From GCA-002050365 sp038235165 (lineage in GTDB: Bacteria; Acidobacteriota; Blastocatellia; Pyrinomonadales; Pyrinomonadaceae): a DNA stretch of 64,000 nt. The translations under genes were made by a program, and so were the position numbers. Positions 7,224 through 15,868 of the stretch are shown one piece after another. Every line of letters starts with the position of its first letter. Within the stretch, counting starts at the first letter, position 1. The notes beneath the pieces are model-generated. The model searched no databases, had not been told where the DNA came from, and saw nothing but the letters and a program-made list of their open reading frames with translations. The DNA lies in assembly GCA_038235165.1 (NCBI GenBank), contig JBBSUG010000019.1, positions 22,675-86,674 on the forward strand, in the 5' to 3' direction.

Positions 7224-7944
7224 CTTTTTGGACCTCTTCTGTCAACCCTCGCTGAAGCTCAGAAAAATATTCAAAACTTGGTAAAATAAAAACCCTGCAA
7301 ACATACGTGCGTCTGATAATAACGTAACAGATTTGTCTCTCTTTTTGAATCCTCATTTCAAGAAGACTTTTTATCTACTCTGGTTAAAAGCATTATAGAT
7401 TATTGTGAGATATGCGTATTGTGCAACTTCATACAGTATTTATTATCGGACGCATCATAGTATATTTCGGTTAAAGCAACAGTTCTACATTGGTCGAAAC
7501 CAAACAAACATTTATTAGAGAACAAGACGAAAGGCGGTCTGAGTTGGTTCAATTTCCTGACTGTCTCACCGGTTAAGCCGCGGGAAATCACTCTGGATTA
7601 TAATTTTTCTGTAACTCTTTCGCGTTGTATGTTTAATTTATATTAGATCGTATTTTTACAAATGAATAATTCTGCGCCGGAGAGCAATGGCAACCGACTG
7701 TGTTCGGTCCGAAGCGTAAAGTTGGTCTGTCTCGAAAATCTTATCGAACTAACTCGCCGACGGGCAAAGTCTTAAACCACGCATCGCCTGACGAAACAAC
7801 CCCGAAAGAGGAAGCCATAAAATATTAGTTTCGTAATGTGCGGACGAGTCTAATTCAGCCGCTGCCGGATATCGGTTGAAGGGAGAACGTCCGGCGGAAA
7901 TGGAAGCCGAATTAAAAAAGTTTTTTGGCAACTGATTTTTATCA
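7224..7944. other. Gene-poor stretch after the origin
   Basis: No convincing gene is seen. Short ORFs here lack ribosome sites and coding character. On the plus strand, the last 34 codons before the TGA at 7932-7934 read like a genuine protein end (GYRLKGERPAEMEAELKKFF), but stops interrupt it upstream, so a decayed gene tail is possible. Confidence 0.45.
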
Positions 7945-8077
7945 ACACAGGAGAATTCTTTAAACGATTATTTGAAAAACAGCTAAATTTTTACATTCAA
8001 TAATTATTCAAGAAATTCTCCTAAACTACATTCCAACGGTCATACAAGATAAATTCTTATAAAAAATTGCTGTTGTC
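7945..8077 (+). repeat. Left arm of a diverged inverted repeat (partner at 62491-62623)
   Basis: The reverse complement of this segment aligns with 62491-62623 along about 130 bases. Shared blocks include AACAGCAATTTTTTA, GAATGTAAAA and AGAATTC, with scattered substitutions. The two arms face opposite ways and enclose about 54 kb. Neither overlaps a convincing gene. Confidence 0.65.
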
Positions 8078-8132
8078 TTAATATTTGGAATTTTTTCGGT
8101 AAAACGAAATTCACAGACGAGAAAGCGGCATT

Positions 8133-8969
8133 CTAATGCTTGTTTTCGGCAATGAATTTTCCGGGCGAGATGCCGACGTAGCGTTTAAATTGTTTTGAGA
8201 AATGCGCCTGATCGAAAAAACCGGTTGCTAGAGCGGTCTGCGTGATTGTAAATCCTTCGCGTAAAAGATATTTAGCACGTTCGATGCGGATTTGCGTTTG
8301 ATAGGCATGCGGCGTAATTCCGGTTTCTTCTCGGAAAACTCTCAACAGATGAAACGGACTTAGAAAAGCGATGTTTGCCAATTCTTCCAGCGTAATGTTT
8401 TTGCAACTATTAGCGTGAAAATAATCGCGGGCGCGAGCGACTGCCGAGTGTTCGTTTCCGGTTTTTCGGATGTTTGATTCAGAATCAGCGTGTCTTGTAA
8501 CAAGTTGCGTCATCGCCAGCAAAAACAGCGATTCGCGTTCTAAATGCGAAGTCGAATTCTCTAATGCGTGGTGCAGCCGCAAAATCCCTTTTGCCGTTGC
8601 ATCGTCGCGGACGACCGTTTTTGAGAAAAACGGAACATCTGACGTTTTGCCCGTAATTTCCCGTCGAACATTCCGCATCAATTCCGGGTCAACATACATA
8701 ATGCGAAACGCCCAGCCGCGTTCGTCAATCGCGTGTCCCGTGTGAACTTCCGCCGGATTTATCAGCATAATATCTCCGGCAGCGGCGATTCGTTCCGCGC
8801 CTCGATAATCGAAAACATCCGCGCCGCGTTCGATTACGGCGATAGCAAATCCTTCGTGAAAATGCGGCGCAAACGAAAATGTTGAATATTCGGCGTAAAG
8901 ACAATCCAAATCGCCCAAATCGCCGTTTGACCAATATTTTGTAATTTCTTTTGCTTTATTTACCGACAT
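8133..8969 (-). CDS. AraC-family transcriptional regulator
   Basis: This 278-residue protein has an N-terminal cupin-like ligand domain (APHFHEGFAIAVIERG, near residues 33-50) and a C-terminal double helix-turn-helix AraC domain (about 170-275). The C-domain includes ITLEELANIAFLSPFHLLRV and the closing GFFDQAHFSKQFKRYVGISP signature. Such proteins sense a small molecule and regulate transport or stress genes. It is the last gene on the minus-strand stress series, about 45 bases downstream of the DUF488 gene. No obvious target is adjacent, and the ligand is unknown. Confidence 0.9.
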   Translation of the reverse strand: MSVNKAKEITKYWSNGDLGDLDCLYAEYSTFSFAPHFHEGFAIAVIERGADVFDYRGAERIAAAGDIMLINPAEVHTGHAIDERGWAFRIMYVDPELMRNVRREITGKTSDVPFFSKTVVRDDATAKGILRLHHALENSTSHLERESLFLLAMTQLVTRHADSESNIRKTGNEHSAVARARDYFHANSCKNITLEELANIAFLSPFHLLRVFREETGITPHAYQTQIRIERAKYLLREGFTITQTALATGFFDQAHFSKQFKRYVGISPGKFIAENKH

Positions 8970-9014
8970 TTTTTCTAAACAGCAATAAAAATATGCAGTA
9001 TGGTACGCGGTTTT

Positions 9015-9551
9015 TCACTCTGCCGCGCCATAAAATAATTTTCCGTCCACAATTTTCGCCGGCGATGTGAACGGATGAAGTTCAGTTTTCTTCAAACCGA
9101 TGATATGTTCGACCGCAACGCCCGCCGCTTTCAAATAATCGGAGATCATCGAGCGATGACACCGCCACCAGACCGCTTCGGAACACATTATAGCAGTTCG
9201 TTTTCCAGCGGCTAATTCCAGAAGTTGCTCGATTCCTTCGTGGAATTCTCCGGTTCCCATATAGTCGGCGTAACCGCGAAACGATTCATTTCGCCAAACG
9301 GTATTCGGCGAATCTTTGCTCATCTGCCGCCTTCCGCCGAGTTTTTCAAACAACTGATATTCGATTTTATTTTCGCCCAGCGACGCACTCAATTCCGCTT
9401 GATTAAAGTGCGAATATTTTCTCGAACCCGGAAAGCGGCGCACGTCCGCCAGAGCTTTAATTTTGTTGGCGTTAAGTAATTCGAGAAACTCGCCAATCGA
9501 GCGCGTCGAATGTCCGATAGTCCAAACTTTCAATTCTTCTTTATCTGACAT
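9015..9551 (-). CDS. DUF488 family protein
   Basis: This 178-residue cytosolic protein has the DUF488 hallmarks: WTIGHSTRSIGEFLELL near the start, ADVRRFPGSRKYSHFN at about 36-51, and a C-terminal MCSEAVWWRCHRSMISDYL with paired Cys/His. The biochemical role of DUF488 is unsettled; members often accompany DNA-repair or stress genes. Here it follows a uracil-DNA glycosylase-like gene by 15 bases, which suggests co-transcription and a nucleic-acid damage context. Confidence 0.88.
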   Translation of the reverse strand: MSDKEELKVWTIGHSTRSIGEFLELLNANKIKALADVRRFPGSRKYSHFNQAELSASLGENKIEYQLFEKLGGRRQMSKDSPNTVWRNESFRGYADYMGTGEFHEGIEQLLELAAGKRTAIMCSEAVWWRCHRSMISDYLKAAGVAVEHIIGLKKTELHPFTSPAKIVDGKLFYGAAE

Positions 9552-9566
9552 ATCGTATATTAAAAT

Positions 9567-10076
9567 TTAATCCTGCGAAACCCGCGCAACTTCCTTCAGT
9601 TCCCGAACTCTGACAATTGCTTCTCCACGCAACGGAGCGTGCATCACGAAAACCTTCGATTTGCCGATAGAATCTTGCCAGCCAAAGGAAAAATCTTTTG
9701 ATCCGGTATATTTCTCGTATGTAACCTTGCCGATAAAACACGCCACTTTCGGTTTCTCGGTTTTTATAATACGGGAAATATTTTCACGACCGGGCAATTC
9801 CTCGCCTTTAACGAGCTGCGTAATATCCCGCGTCGGTCGCTCGATAATATTCACGAGTCCGAGTTCGTAAACCGTGTTGAATCTCTCTCGATAAATACGT
9901 TTCAGATTTTCATCTATGCGAAGTTCTTCTCTTCTTTCCTCGACAAGTCCCGCTTCTGAAAGCAGATACCAGAACATTTTGTTATTGGAAAACGGCACGC
10001 CTCTGTCGAACGATCCGAAATGCGGATTGATGCCGAGGAAAAGTATTTTCGGCTGCTTGTATAGATATTGAATCAT
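9567..10076 (-). CDS. Mug/TDG-type uracil-DNA glycosylase family protein
   Basis: This 169-residue protein carries LFLGINPHFGS near residues 13-23, matching motif A (GINPG) of mismatch-specific uracil-DNA glycosylases. It then has VPFSNNKMFWYLLSEAGL, as Mug has FPFxxxxNRFWxxLxxAGF. ELGLVNIIERPT and a late VMHAPLRGEA replace the usual C-terminal motif. It should remove uracil or related bases in repair (family knowledge). The second catalytic region is divergent, so substrate range is uncertain. It lies between UspA and DUF488 in a stress gene series. Confidence 0.82.
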   Translation of the reverse strand: MIQYLYKQPKILFLGINPHFGSFDRGVPFSNNKMFWYLLSEAGLVEERREELRIDENLKRIYRERFNTVYELGLVNIIERPTRDITQLVKGEELPGRENISRIIKTEKPKVACFIGKVTYEKYTGSKDFSFGWQDSIGKSKVFVMHAPLRGEAIVRVRELKEVARVSQD

Positions 10077-10113
10077 ATTTCAGGCTGAACACATTACCGA
10101 TCTTCAATTCCGG

Positions 10114-10566
10114 TCAGGGTTTTCGGACAACCATGACTGAACACGGAGCGTAATGAACGACAGTCTGCGAAACGGAGCCGACCAGCATTCGATTCCAAAA
10201 GCCGTAACCGTGCGAGCCGATTACAATTAAGTCCGCGCCCCATTCCTGCGCCGCCTCGACAATCGCTTTACCGGCAGAGCCATTAAGCACCTCAGTTGAT
10301 ACGCTGAGATTGGAATCGGGAAAATTTTGCGAAATTATTTCCTTTGCCTCCGCGACATAACCGGCTGCCATATTACGATGATCCGTGTCAGCTTCCTGAA
10401 TGTAACTTGCGGCAAAAGGCAAAGGTTCCGTCGCTGCAGAGGCTACTATCTGTGCTGCCGAAACTATTTTGACAGACGTATCTTCGGGCTTGGCGATAAT
10501 TTGACAACATTTTTCAATCGCCGCTTTACTGTAATCAGACCCGTCAGTTGCAACTAATATTTTCAT
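10114..10566 (-). CDS. Universal stress protein UspA (single domain)
   Basis: The 150-residue protein has the full UspA fold signature. It opens MKILVATDGSDYSKAAIEKC and ends with the ATP-binding G-x2-G-x9-G-S motif (IGSHGYGFWNRMLVGSVS, about 116-133) and CSVMVVRKP. AGGAG lies 8 bases before the start. It is adjacent to msrA and probably in the same transcript, linking it to oxidative stress. Compared with the tandem Usp at 159-1115, its nucleotide motif is intact. Confidence 0.95.
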   Translation of the reverse strand: MKILVATDGSDYSKAAIEKCCQIIAKPEDTSVKIVSAAQIVASAATEPLPFAASYIQEADTDHRNMAAGYVAEAKEIISQNFPDSNLSVSTEVLNGSAGKAIVEAAQEWGADLIVIGSHGYGFWNRMLVGSVSQTVVHYAPCSVMVVRKP

Positions 10567-10583
10567 TTTTACTCTCCTCTTTA

Positions 10584-11165
10584 TTAAATCTTGTAATTTT
10601 CTTTCTTTCCTAAAACGCTTTGTTTTCTGAGTTTCGATAAGAATTTTTGTCTAAATTTGGCGACCTTCGGCGCAATGACCGACGCGCAATACGGCTGATT
10701 CGAATTATTTTCAAAATAATTTTTGTGATGATCTCCAGCCGGATAAAACTCTGTAAATTCAGTTATTTCCGTCACAATCGGTTTATCGAAAAGTTTTTCA
10801 CCGGTTAATTCGCTGATAACTTTTTCGGCAATTTTCTTTTGTTCAGGCGAATAATAAAAAATCACCGAACGGTAATTTGAACCGACATCATTTCCCTGAC
10901 GATTCAGCGTTGTCGGGTCGTGCGTTGCAAAAAACACCTGCAAAATTTCTTTGTAAGAAATCTCGTTCGAGTCGAATTTTATCTGCACGACTTCGGCGTG
11001 TCCGGTCGCGCCGGTGCAAACTTGTTGGTATGTCGGATTTTCAATGTGTCCGCCCGAATATCCAGAATCAATCTCTTTTATTCCACGCAGATTATCAAAG
11101 ACCGCTTCCGCACACCAAAAGCAACCGCCGCCAAGCGTTGCTGTTTCCTGAGTTTTGTTTTCCAT
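10584..11165 (-). CDS. msrA: Peptide methionine sulfoxide reductase MsrA
   Basis: This 193-residue cytosolic enzyme reduces methionine-S-sulfoxide in proteins. The active-site motif GCFWC is at residues 14-18, with Cys15 as the expected nucleophile. GYSGG and GHAEVVQIKFD follow, as in the family. FYPAGDHHKNYF marks the C-terminal substrate region. No signal peptide or fused MsrB domain is present. It lies upstream of uspA by 17 bases in the minus-strand stress operon. Confidence 0.96.
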   Translation of the reverse strand: MENKTQETATLGGGCFWCAEAVFDNLRGIKEIDSGYSGGHIENPTYQQVCTGATGHAEVVQIKFDSNEISYKEILQVFFATHDPTTLNRQGNDVGSNYRSVIFYYSPEQKKIAEKVISELTGEKLFDKPIVTEITEFTEFYPAGDHHKNYFENNSNQPYCASVIAPKVAKFRQKFLSKLRKQSVLGKKENYKI

Positions 11166-11223
11166 ACATTTATTAACAATTTGTTACATTCCAAAATATT
11201 TATGAATCCGCTTCTAAGAACGA

Positions 11224-11433
11224 TTACCATATTCCCGGAACGCGGCGAAAGGTTTTCTTAGGGACGAGATTGTCGTCTGATTGCATAGGCGGTGGCATTT
11301 GATTTAGATTAATTCTTTCTTCTGAAAATGTCGGTTCAAAGTCGGAAATGTTTCCAGCCTTAAGATCATTGTTTTTCATTACTTTGTTGTTGGTTTCAGG
11401 TTGTTCGGTAATTTGTTTTGTTGCTTGGCTCAT
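11224..11433 (-). CDS. Small disordered hypothetical protein (69 aa)
   Basis: The start ATG 11433 is preceded by CAGGAGAATAATT, a strong ribosome site. The protein is rich in Gln, Asn, Glu and Pro (TKQITEQPETNNK, then INLNQMPPPMQ), lacks hydrophobic segments and is probably unstructured. No family is recognised. It sits between the manC-tail fragment and msrA within the stress operon, so a stress-related role is only positional. Confidence 0.65.
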   Translation of the reverse strand: MSQATKQITEQPETNNKVMKNNDLKAGNISDFEPTFSEERINLNQMPPPMQSDDNLVPKKTFRRVPGIW

Positions 11434-11477
11434 AATTATTCTCCTGTAATTTCATGAAATTTTCTATCAATTCGCTT

Positions 11478-11642
11478 TTAATAAAAGACGCGCTGTTTAA
11501 CTCGAACATTAGTAGATATAACGCGGCGCGGACTTTCCGGATCGCTCCATTTTGAATTCGCTACCGGAATTACCGCCAAACCTTTCACACTTTTCGTTAA
11601 TGTTCCTTTTGAAAAATTTATTTCAATAAATTCGTTTTCCAT
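11478..11642 (-). pseudogene. Detached copy of a manC C-terminal end (54 codons)
   Basis: An open frame from ATG 11642 to TAA 11478 encodes a piece that closely matches the end of the mannose-1-phosphate guanylyltransferase at 13990-14973. It reads LTKSVKGLAVIPVANSKWSD against LTKSAKDLAVIPMNDSKWSD in the full gene. The catalytic domain is missing, so no enzyme activity is expected. It is best read as a partial duplication or the stump of a second manC left by deletion, kept in frame by chance or recency. It lies just downstream of the aldolase gene. Confidence 0.8.
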
Positions 11643-11666
11643 AAATTCGTTTTTGCCACCGGAAAT

Positions 11667-12317
11667 TTACTTTCTGCCACTTTTTTTCCAATCTGCTGAA
11701 AATGCGTCTAAACCTTTGTCGGTCAACGGATGTTGGACGAGTTTTTTAAGCACGTTAAAGGGAATCGTCGCCACATCCGCACCTGCTAATGCACATTCGA
11801 CAATGTGCATCGGATGACGAATGCTCGCCGCGAGAACTTCGGTTTCATATCCGTAATTAGCGTAAATTTGAACGATATTACGGACAAGCTCCATTCCATT
11901 TTCGGAAATATCATCGAGTCGTCCGATAAACGGTGAAATATAATTCGCTCCTGCTTTTGCCGCAAGAAGTGCCTGCGAAGCCGAAAAACACAGCGTTATA
12001 TTAACTTTGATGCCTTCATCGCGGAAAATGCGCGTGGCTTTTAACCCATCCCAGGTCATTGGACATTTGACCACTACATTTGACGCAATTTTCGCTAATG
12101 CCCGACCTTCTTTGAGCATTTCTTTTGTATCCAAAGCCGTAACTTCAGCAGAAACATCGCCTTTGACGACTTCGCAAATCTCGGCAATACGCTCCTTGAA
12201 ATCAATCTTTCCCTCTTTCGCCACCAACGACGGATTAGTTGTAACGCCGTCTGCCAAACCGAGTTCAGCGGATTCCTTTATCTCATCTAAATTTGCTGTA
12301 TCAATAAAAAATTTCAT
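11667..12317 (-). CDS. fsa: Fructose-6-phosphate aldolase / transaldolase-like (FSA/TalC)
   Basis: This 216-residue protein matches the short transaldolase subfamily. It opens MKFFIDTANLDEIKESAELG, has the TNPSLV motif at about residues 28-33 and places the Schiff-base lysine in VVVKCPMTWDGL near residue 85. These enzymes split fructose 6-phosphate to dihydroxyacetone and glyceraldehyde 3-phosphate, or act as transaldolases; sequence alone does not decide. AAGGA precedes the start. It lies downstream of the Rieske-FAD oxidoreductase and near manC, so sugar-phosphate supply in a stress operon is plausible. Confidence 0.92.
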   Translation of the reverse strand: MKFFIDTANLDEIKESAELGLADGVTTNPSLVAKEGKIDFKERIAEICEVVKGDVSAEVTALDTKEMLKEGRALAKIASNVVVKCPMTWDGLKATRIFRDEGIKVNITLCFSASQALLAAKAGANYISPFIGRLDDISENGMELVRNIVQIYANYGYETEVLAASIRHPMHIVECALAGADVATIPFNVLKKLVQHPLTDKGLDAFSADWKKSGRK

Positions 12318-12397
12318 CTCATTTTTCCTTTTTTATAACTTTATTTTGTAACCATATTTTTCAAATCAGATTTTCTTTAACGCCAATTTCGCATAAT

Positions 12398-13993
12398 CTA
12401 AAATAAACCCGAAACCTGATGAAAAACTACGTTTGGCAACCAACCGTTTTTTATTTTAGCGGACGAAGGCATTTCGTTTAACCGGAACATCTCTTCAAAA
12501 GATGCCAGTTCGCTATCTCTGTTCATTCCCGCAACCGCTTGAATTTTGTCGTCCTTGACGTAGAAAGCGAGAAAATCCTGTTTTTTTACATCGCCTTTAA
12601 CGATTATTTCGTCCCAATCTTTGGCGTGTCCGACATAATTGAGCGTCGCGTCAAACTGCGTCGTCCAGAAAAATGGGACTCCATCAAAAGCCGTTTTTTT
12701 ACCTAACATATTATGCGCCGCCGTTCGTCCTTGCTGCATCGCCGTCCGCCAATGTTCGATGCGGGTCAATTCACCGTTCGAGTGCGAATCGGGAAAATGC
12801 GTGATGTCGCCCGCCGCGTAAAGATTTTCGGCAACGCGCAAAAATTCATCGGCGATTACGCCGCCGTCTTTGTGCAGTTCAATATTTTCGAGAAAATCCG
12901 TCGCGGGTTTAACGCCGATGCCGACCACGACAAAATCACATTCGATTCGTTCGCCGTTTTCAAGCACGACCGCTTCGACTTTTTCATTTCCCTCAAAACT
13001 TTTCACGCCTGCGCCGAGTTTGAATTCTACGCTCTTTAGCTCGTGAATCTTTTGAAACAGTTCGCCGATTTCCGCGCCGAGGATTTTTTCAAAAGGCACT
13101 TTATCCGGCGCAATAACGGTTACATCGCAGCCGCGCGTTCGCAAACTGCTCGCCGCTTCCATTCCGATAAAACTCGCGCCGATGACGACTGCACGTTTTC
13201 CGCTTTCGGCAGCGGCAATAATTGCGTCAGTATCCGCAAAACTTCGCAAAAGAAAAACATTTTTCTGCGCGTCGGTTTGAAACGGAAGTCGGCGCGGAAT
13301 TCCGCCCGTCGCAATCAATAAAGAATCATATTCGAGAGTCGCGCCGTCTTTGAATGTGATTTCCCGTTTATCCGCGTCAACTTTGCTCGCTTCTTTTTCG
13401 CGCAAAATTTCAATATCGTGTTCGGCAAAAAAATCGTCCGAACGAAGCGTCATCCAAGCGGGTTCGGCGTGTCCCTGCAAATAATCCTTGCTCAAATTCG
13501 GACGATCATACGGCGCACGATCTTCGCGCGTAATCATCATAATGCGCCCCGCAAATCCGTCTTCGCGCAAAGTCTGCGCCGCCATAAATCCGGCTGCGCC
13601 GCCGCCCAAAATAACGAATTGTCTTTCGTCCGATTCAGATTTTTTGGTCATCGTCGGAGTTCTTCGATCAGACGCATCTTCCGGCAGACAAACAGAAATA
13701 TCTTCGCCTTCGATTTTCAATTCAAAACACGGCAGCGAATCAAACGCCGGCGGCTCTTGCAGATCGCCCGACGTAACATTAAAACAGGCGTGATGCCACG
13801 GGCAAACAATCCGCTCGCCGTCCAGAAATCCGTCAACCAGCGGTGCGCCGTAATGTGTGCAATTCGCGCCGACCGCGTGATATTTATCGCCGATCCGCGC
13901 TAGCAAAACTTTTGTTTCGCCCGCCGAAACTTCCTTCATTTCGCCGTCTTTGAGATCGGACATTTTCGCTACTTTTATTTCTTGCTTTTTCAT
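12398..13993 (-). CDS. Rieske-domain FAD/NAD(P)H oxidoreductase (AIF-like fusion)
   Basis: This 531-residue cytosolic fusion is read from ATG 13993, with GAGGA upstream; its ATGA overlaps the manC stop, so translation is coupled. Residues 1-105 form a Rieske domain with Fe-S ligands Cys45, His47, Cys64 and His67 (CTH and CPWHH). Residues 120-520 are a pyridine-nucleotide disulfide-type oxidoreductase with FVILGGGAAGFMAAQTLRED and a second dinucleotide motif AVVIGASFIGMEAASSL. Such fusions resemble AIFM3 and ferredoxin reductases of dioxygenases. The electron acceptor is unknown. With msrA and Usp nearby, a redox-stress role is inferred. Confidence 0.92.
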   Translation of the reverse strand: MKKQEIKVAKMSDLKDGEMKEVSAGETKVLLARIGDKYHAVGANCTHYGAPLVDGFLDGERIVCPWHHACFNVTSGDLQEPPAFDSLPCFELKIEGEDISVCLPEDASDRRTPTMTKKSESDERQFVILGGGAAGFMAAQTLREDGFAGRIMMITREDRAPYDRPNLSKDYLQGHAEPAWMTLRSDDFFAEHDIEILREKEASKVDADKREITFKDGATLEYDSLLIATGGIPRRLPFQTDAQKNVFLLRSFADTDAIIAAAESGKRAVVIGASFIGMEAASSLRTRGCDVTVIAPDKVPFEKILGAEIGELFQKIHELKSVEFKLGAGVKSFEGNEKVEAVVLENGERIECDFVVVGIGVKPATDFLENIELHKDGGVIADEFLRVAENLYAAGDITHFPDSHSNGELTRIEHWRTAMQQGRTAAHNMLGKKTAFDGVPFFWTTQFDATLNYVGHAKDWDEIIVKGDVKKQDFLAFYVKDDKIQAVAGMNRDSELASFEEMFRLNEMPSSAKIKNGWLPNVVFHQVSGLF

Positions 13994-14973
13994 ACATTTC
14001 CTCTTGCAAAACTTTGGTTTATTTCTTGCGCTTGCGGCATTTGAAAGTTTATTTCGATTTCCGACAACGTGGACAAAAGACGGTGCGGACTTCCAAGATC
14101 GCTCCATTTTGAATCATTCATCGGAATTACCGCCAAATCCTTCGCGCTTTTTGTTAACACCTCTGTTGAAAAGTTTGTATCGGGCAAATTTTCGTAGAGC
14201 GTTTTGATCGCTGATACTTCTTCCGATGTGGATAGTTTTGATTTTACCGCGTCAAATTGTTCATAAAGTTCGGCGGCAGATTTTCGGATCATTTTCAAAA
14301 ATGCCGAAACTTGTCCGACCATCACGAAACTGTTCCAAAGACAGCCGCGCATCAAAAGTTCGCGTGCCAGCGCGGGCGCGGGTTTTTCCCAAAAACGTCG
14401 AACATTCCACAAATTTTGCGTCGTGTTTTTTTCAGGTTCTATCCAACCGTATTCTTCGTCGGGACTTTCGGGCGTAATTCCCAAAAGAATGACCGAATCA
14501 GGTTGCAGACGAACGGCATTAAAGACAGTTTCGATGTATGAAATGAAGATTCTATTATCGGAAAAATAATGGTCTGACGGGAAAAATGCCACCGATGCCG
14601 CCGGATTTCTTTGTTCTAAACGCAGCAGACTATACAAAATCGCCGGAGCAGTTCCGATGTTTTTCGGCTGAACGACCAAATTTTGCGGCGGCACGTCGTG
14701 CAGCAAATTATCGAAGTAGCAACTGTGTTTCTCAGTTAAACTGAACAAGGTTTTGTCCGGCGAAAAAGCGGGTTCAACACGCCGCCGCGTTTCATCGAGA
14801 AGTGTGCCTGTGCCGAGAAACGAACAAAACTGTTTAGGTCGCTCATCGCCGGTTATTTGCCGCGTCAACGAGAGAAGCCTCGAACCGTCGCCGCCCGCTA
14901 AAATCACCGCCCATCTGTCCTGTTTTGACAAATTCTCAAAAGTCGAATGCCGTTCCCTATTCAATTCGTTCAT
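13990..14973 (-). CDS. manC: Mannose-1-phosphate guanylyltransferase / NDP-sugar pyrophosphorylase
   Basis: The 327-residue enzyme begins the minus-strand operon. It carries the nucleotidyltransferase motif WAVILAGGDGSRL (about residues 21-33) and ERPKQFC (43-50), which fits GDP-mannose synthesis. FFPSDHYF near 130 is the usual metal/Asp region. FWEKPA and GCLWNSFV also match GMP enzymes. It lacks the isomerase domain of bifunctional ManC. Its last four bases overlap the Rieske gene. The upstream element at 15046-15089 probably drives the operon. A second, truncated tail lies at 11478-11642. Confidence 0.92.
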   Translation of the reverse strand: MNELNRERHSTFENLSKQDRWAVILAGGDGSRLLSLTRQITGDERPKQFCSFLGTGTLLDETRRRVEPAFSPDKTLFSLTEKHSCYFDNLLHDVPPQNLVVQPKNIGTAPAILYSLLRLEQRNPAASVAFFPSDHYFSDNRIFISYIETVFNAVRLQPDSVILLGITPESPDEEYGWIEPEKNTTQNLWNVRRFWEKPAPALARELLMRGCLWNSFVMVGQVSAFLKMIRKSAAELYEQFDAVKSKLSTSEEVSAIKTLYENLPDTNFSTEVLTKSAKDLAVIPMNDSKWSDLGSPHRLLSTLSEIEINFQMPQAQEINQSFARGNV

Positions 14974-15045
14974 AATTAAAACCTCGTTATTTTACGTTCA
15001 TCTCATTGTCTATAATCCTTGTATTTTAATTAATTCGCTTAGTGT

Positions 15046-15089
15046 CGGAAAAGAGTGTTTCTACTCGAAAACCTCAAGTGTTTACGCCC
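15046..15089 (-). promoter_or_regulatory. Conserved upstream element, copy 2
   Basis: It matches 1190-1233 at 32 of 44 positions in the same orientation. It lies 73 bp upstream of the manC start and so at the head of the stress operon that runs to the AraC gene. It contains GAGTGTTTCTACTC, a short inverted repeat with 4-bp arms, and AAGTGTTTACGCCC. Confidence 0.5.
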
Positions 15090-15141
15090 AAAACTGCGAA
15101 AACCAAACGATTTCATTTCTTACTTCTTTATTTAAATTACT

Positions 15142-15849
15142 TCAAGAAATTCCCGTCTGTTCACATTCTTCAAACTTTCGCGGCAGATTTATCAAATGTC
15201 CCATTTTTTTGCGTTTCGTTTTCAGATAATCGCGCAATGCCGAATAAAATTTAATCGGCGGCGAAATGCGCTCGGTGATTTCCAATCCGCAATTTTCGAC
15301 GGCGCGAATTTTTTCCGGGTTGTTCGTCATCAAACGGACCCGGCGCAAACCGAGGTCGAGCAGAATTTCGGCGCATTGTTCGTAACGGCGCAAATCAACT
15401 GCTAAACCGAGTTGTTCGTTCGCCTCGATCGTATCCGCGCCCGCGTCTTGAAGAGCATACGCACGGATTTTGTTGATAATTCCAATGCCGCGACCTTCCT
15501 GCTGTTGATAGACGATTGCGCCGCAATTTTCCTCGGCGATAAGTTTTATCGCCGCTTGAAGCTGTTGCCCGCAATCGCATTTCGTCGAGCCGAACACATC
15601 GCCCGTCAAACACTGCGAATGAATGCGTACAAGCGTCGGTTTTTCCTTGTCGAAAGTTCCACGCGCCAACACGACGAATTCTTCTTCGGAAATAATCGAA
15701 CGATAACCGATGATCCGAAATTCGCCCGAATCGGTCGGCAATTTCGCTTCGGAAATTCGCTCGACGGTTTTGCGCAGCTGTTCGACCCCACCGTTTAAAT
15801 CGGTTTCATTCGCAATGTTTATTGATGTGTATCGAGAATTATCAAACAT
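15142..15849 (-). CDS. ribA: GTP cyclohydrolase II (RibA)
   Basis: The 235-residue enzyme opens the imidazole ring of GTP in the first riboflavin step. Three zinc cysteines are in CLTGDVFGSTKCDCG (about residues 80-94). The nucleotide/catalytic region YQQQEGRGIGIINKIRAYAL follows. C-terminal TNNPEKIRAVENCGLEI matches the family. It is a stand-alone RibA without the DHBP synthase domain. It is 19 bases downstream of the DoxX-like gene and may be co-transcribed, linking flavin supply to the flavoprotein and redox genes around it. Confidence 0.96.
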   Translation of the reverse strand: MFDNSRYTSINIANETDLNGGVEQLRKTVERISEAKLPTDSGEFRIIGYRSIISEEEFVVLARGTFDKEKPTLVRIHSQCLTGDVFGSTKCDCGQQLQAAIKLIAEENCGAIVYQQQEGRGIGIINKIRAYALQDAGADTIEANEQLGLAVDLRRYEQCAEILLDLGLRRVRLMTNNPEKIRAVENCGLEITERISPPIKFYSALRDYLKTKRKKMGHLINLPRKFEECEQTGIS

Positions 15850-15868
15850 ATTTTGTCTCTTTTTTTAC

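Noticed and set aside
7003..7356. Minus-strand ORF of 117 codons over the iterons
   Set aside because: It is open only because the iteron repeats lack stops in that frame; its protein is a repeat of the same short segment and has no ribosome site.
7400..7591. Minus-strand ORF of 63 codons downstream of the origin
   Set aside because: No ribosome site, cysteine-rich odd composition and AT-rich intergenic context; likely chance.
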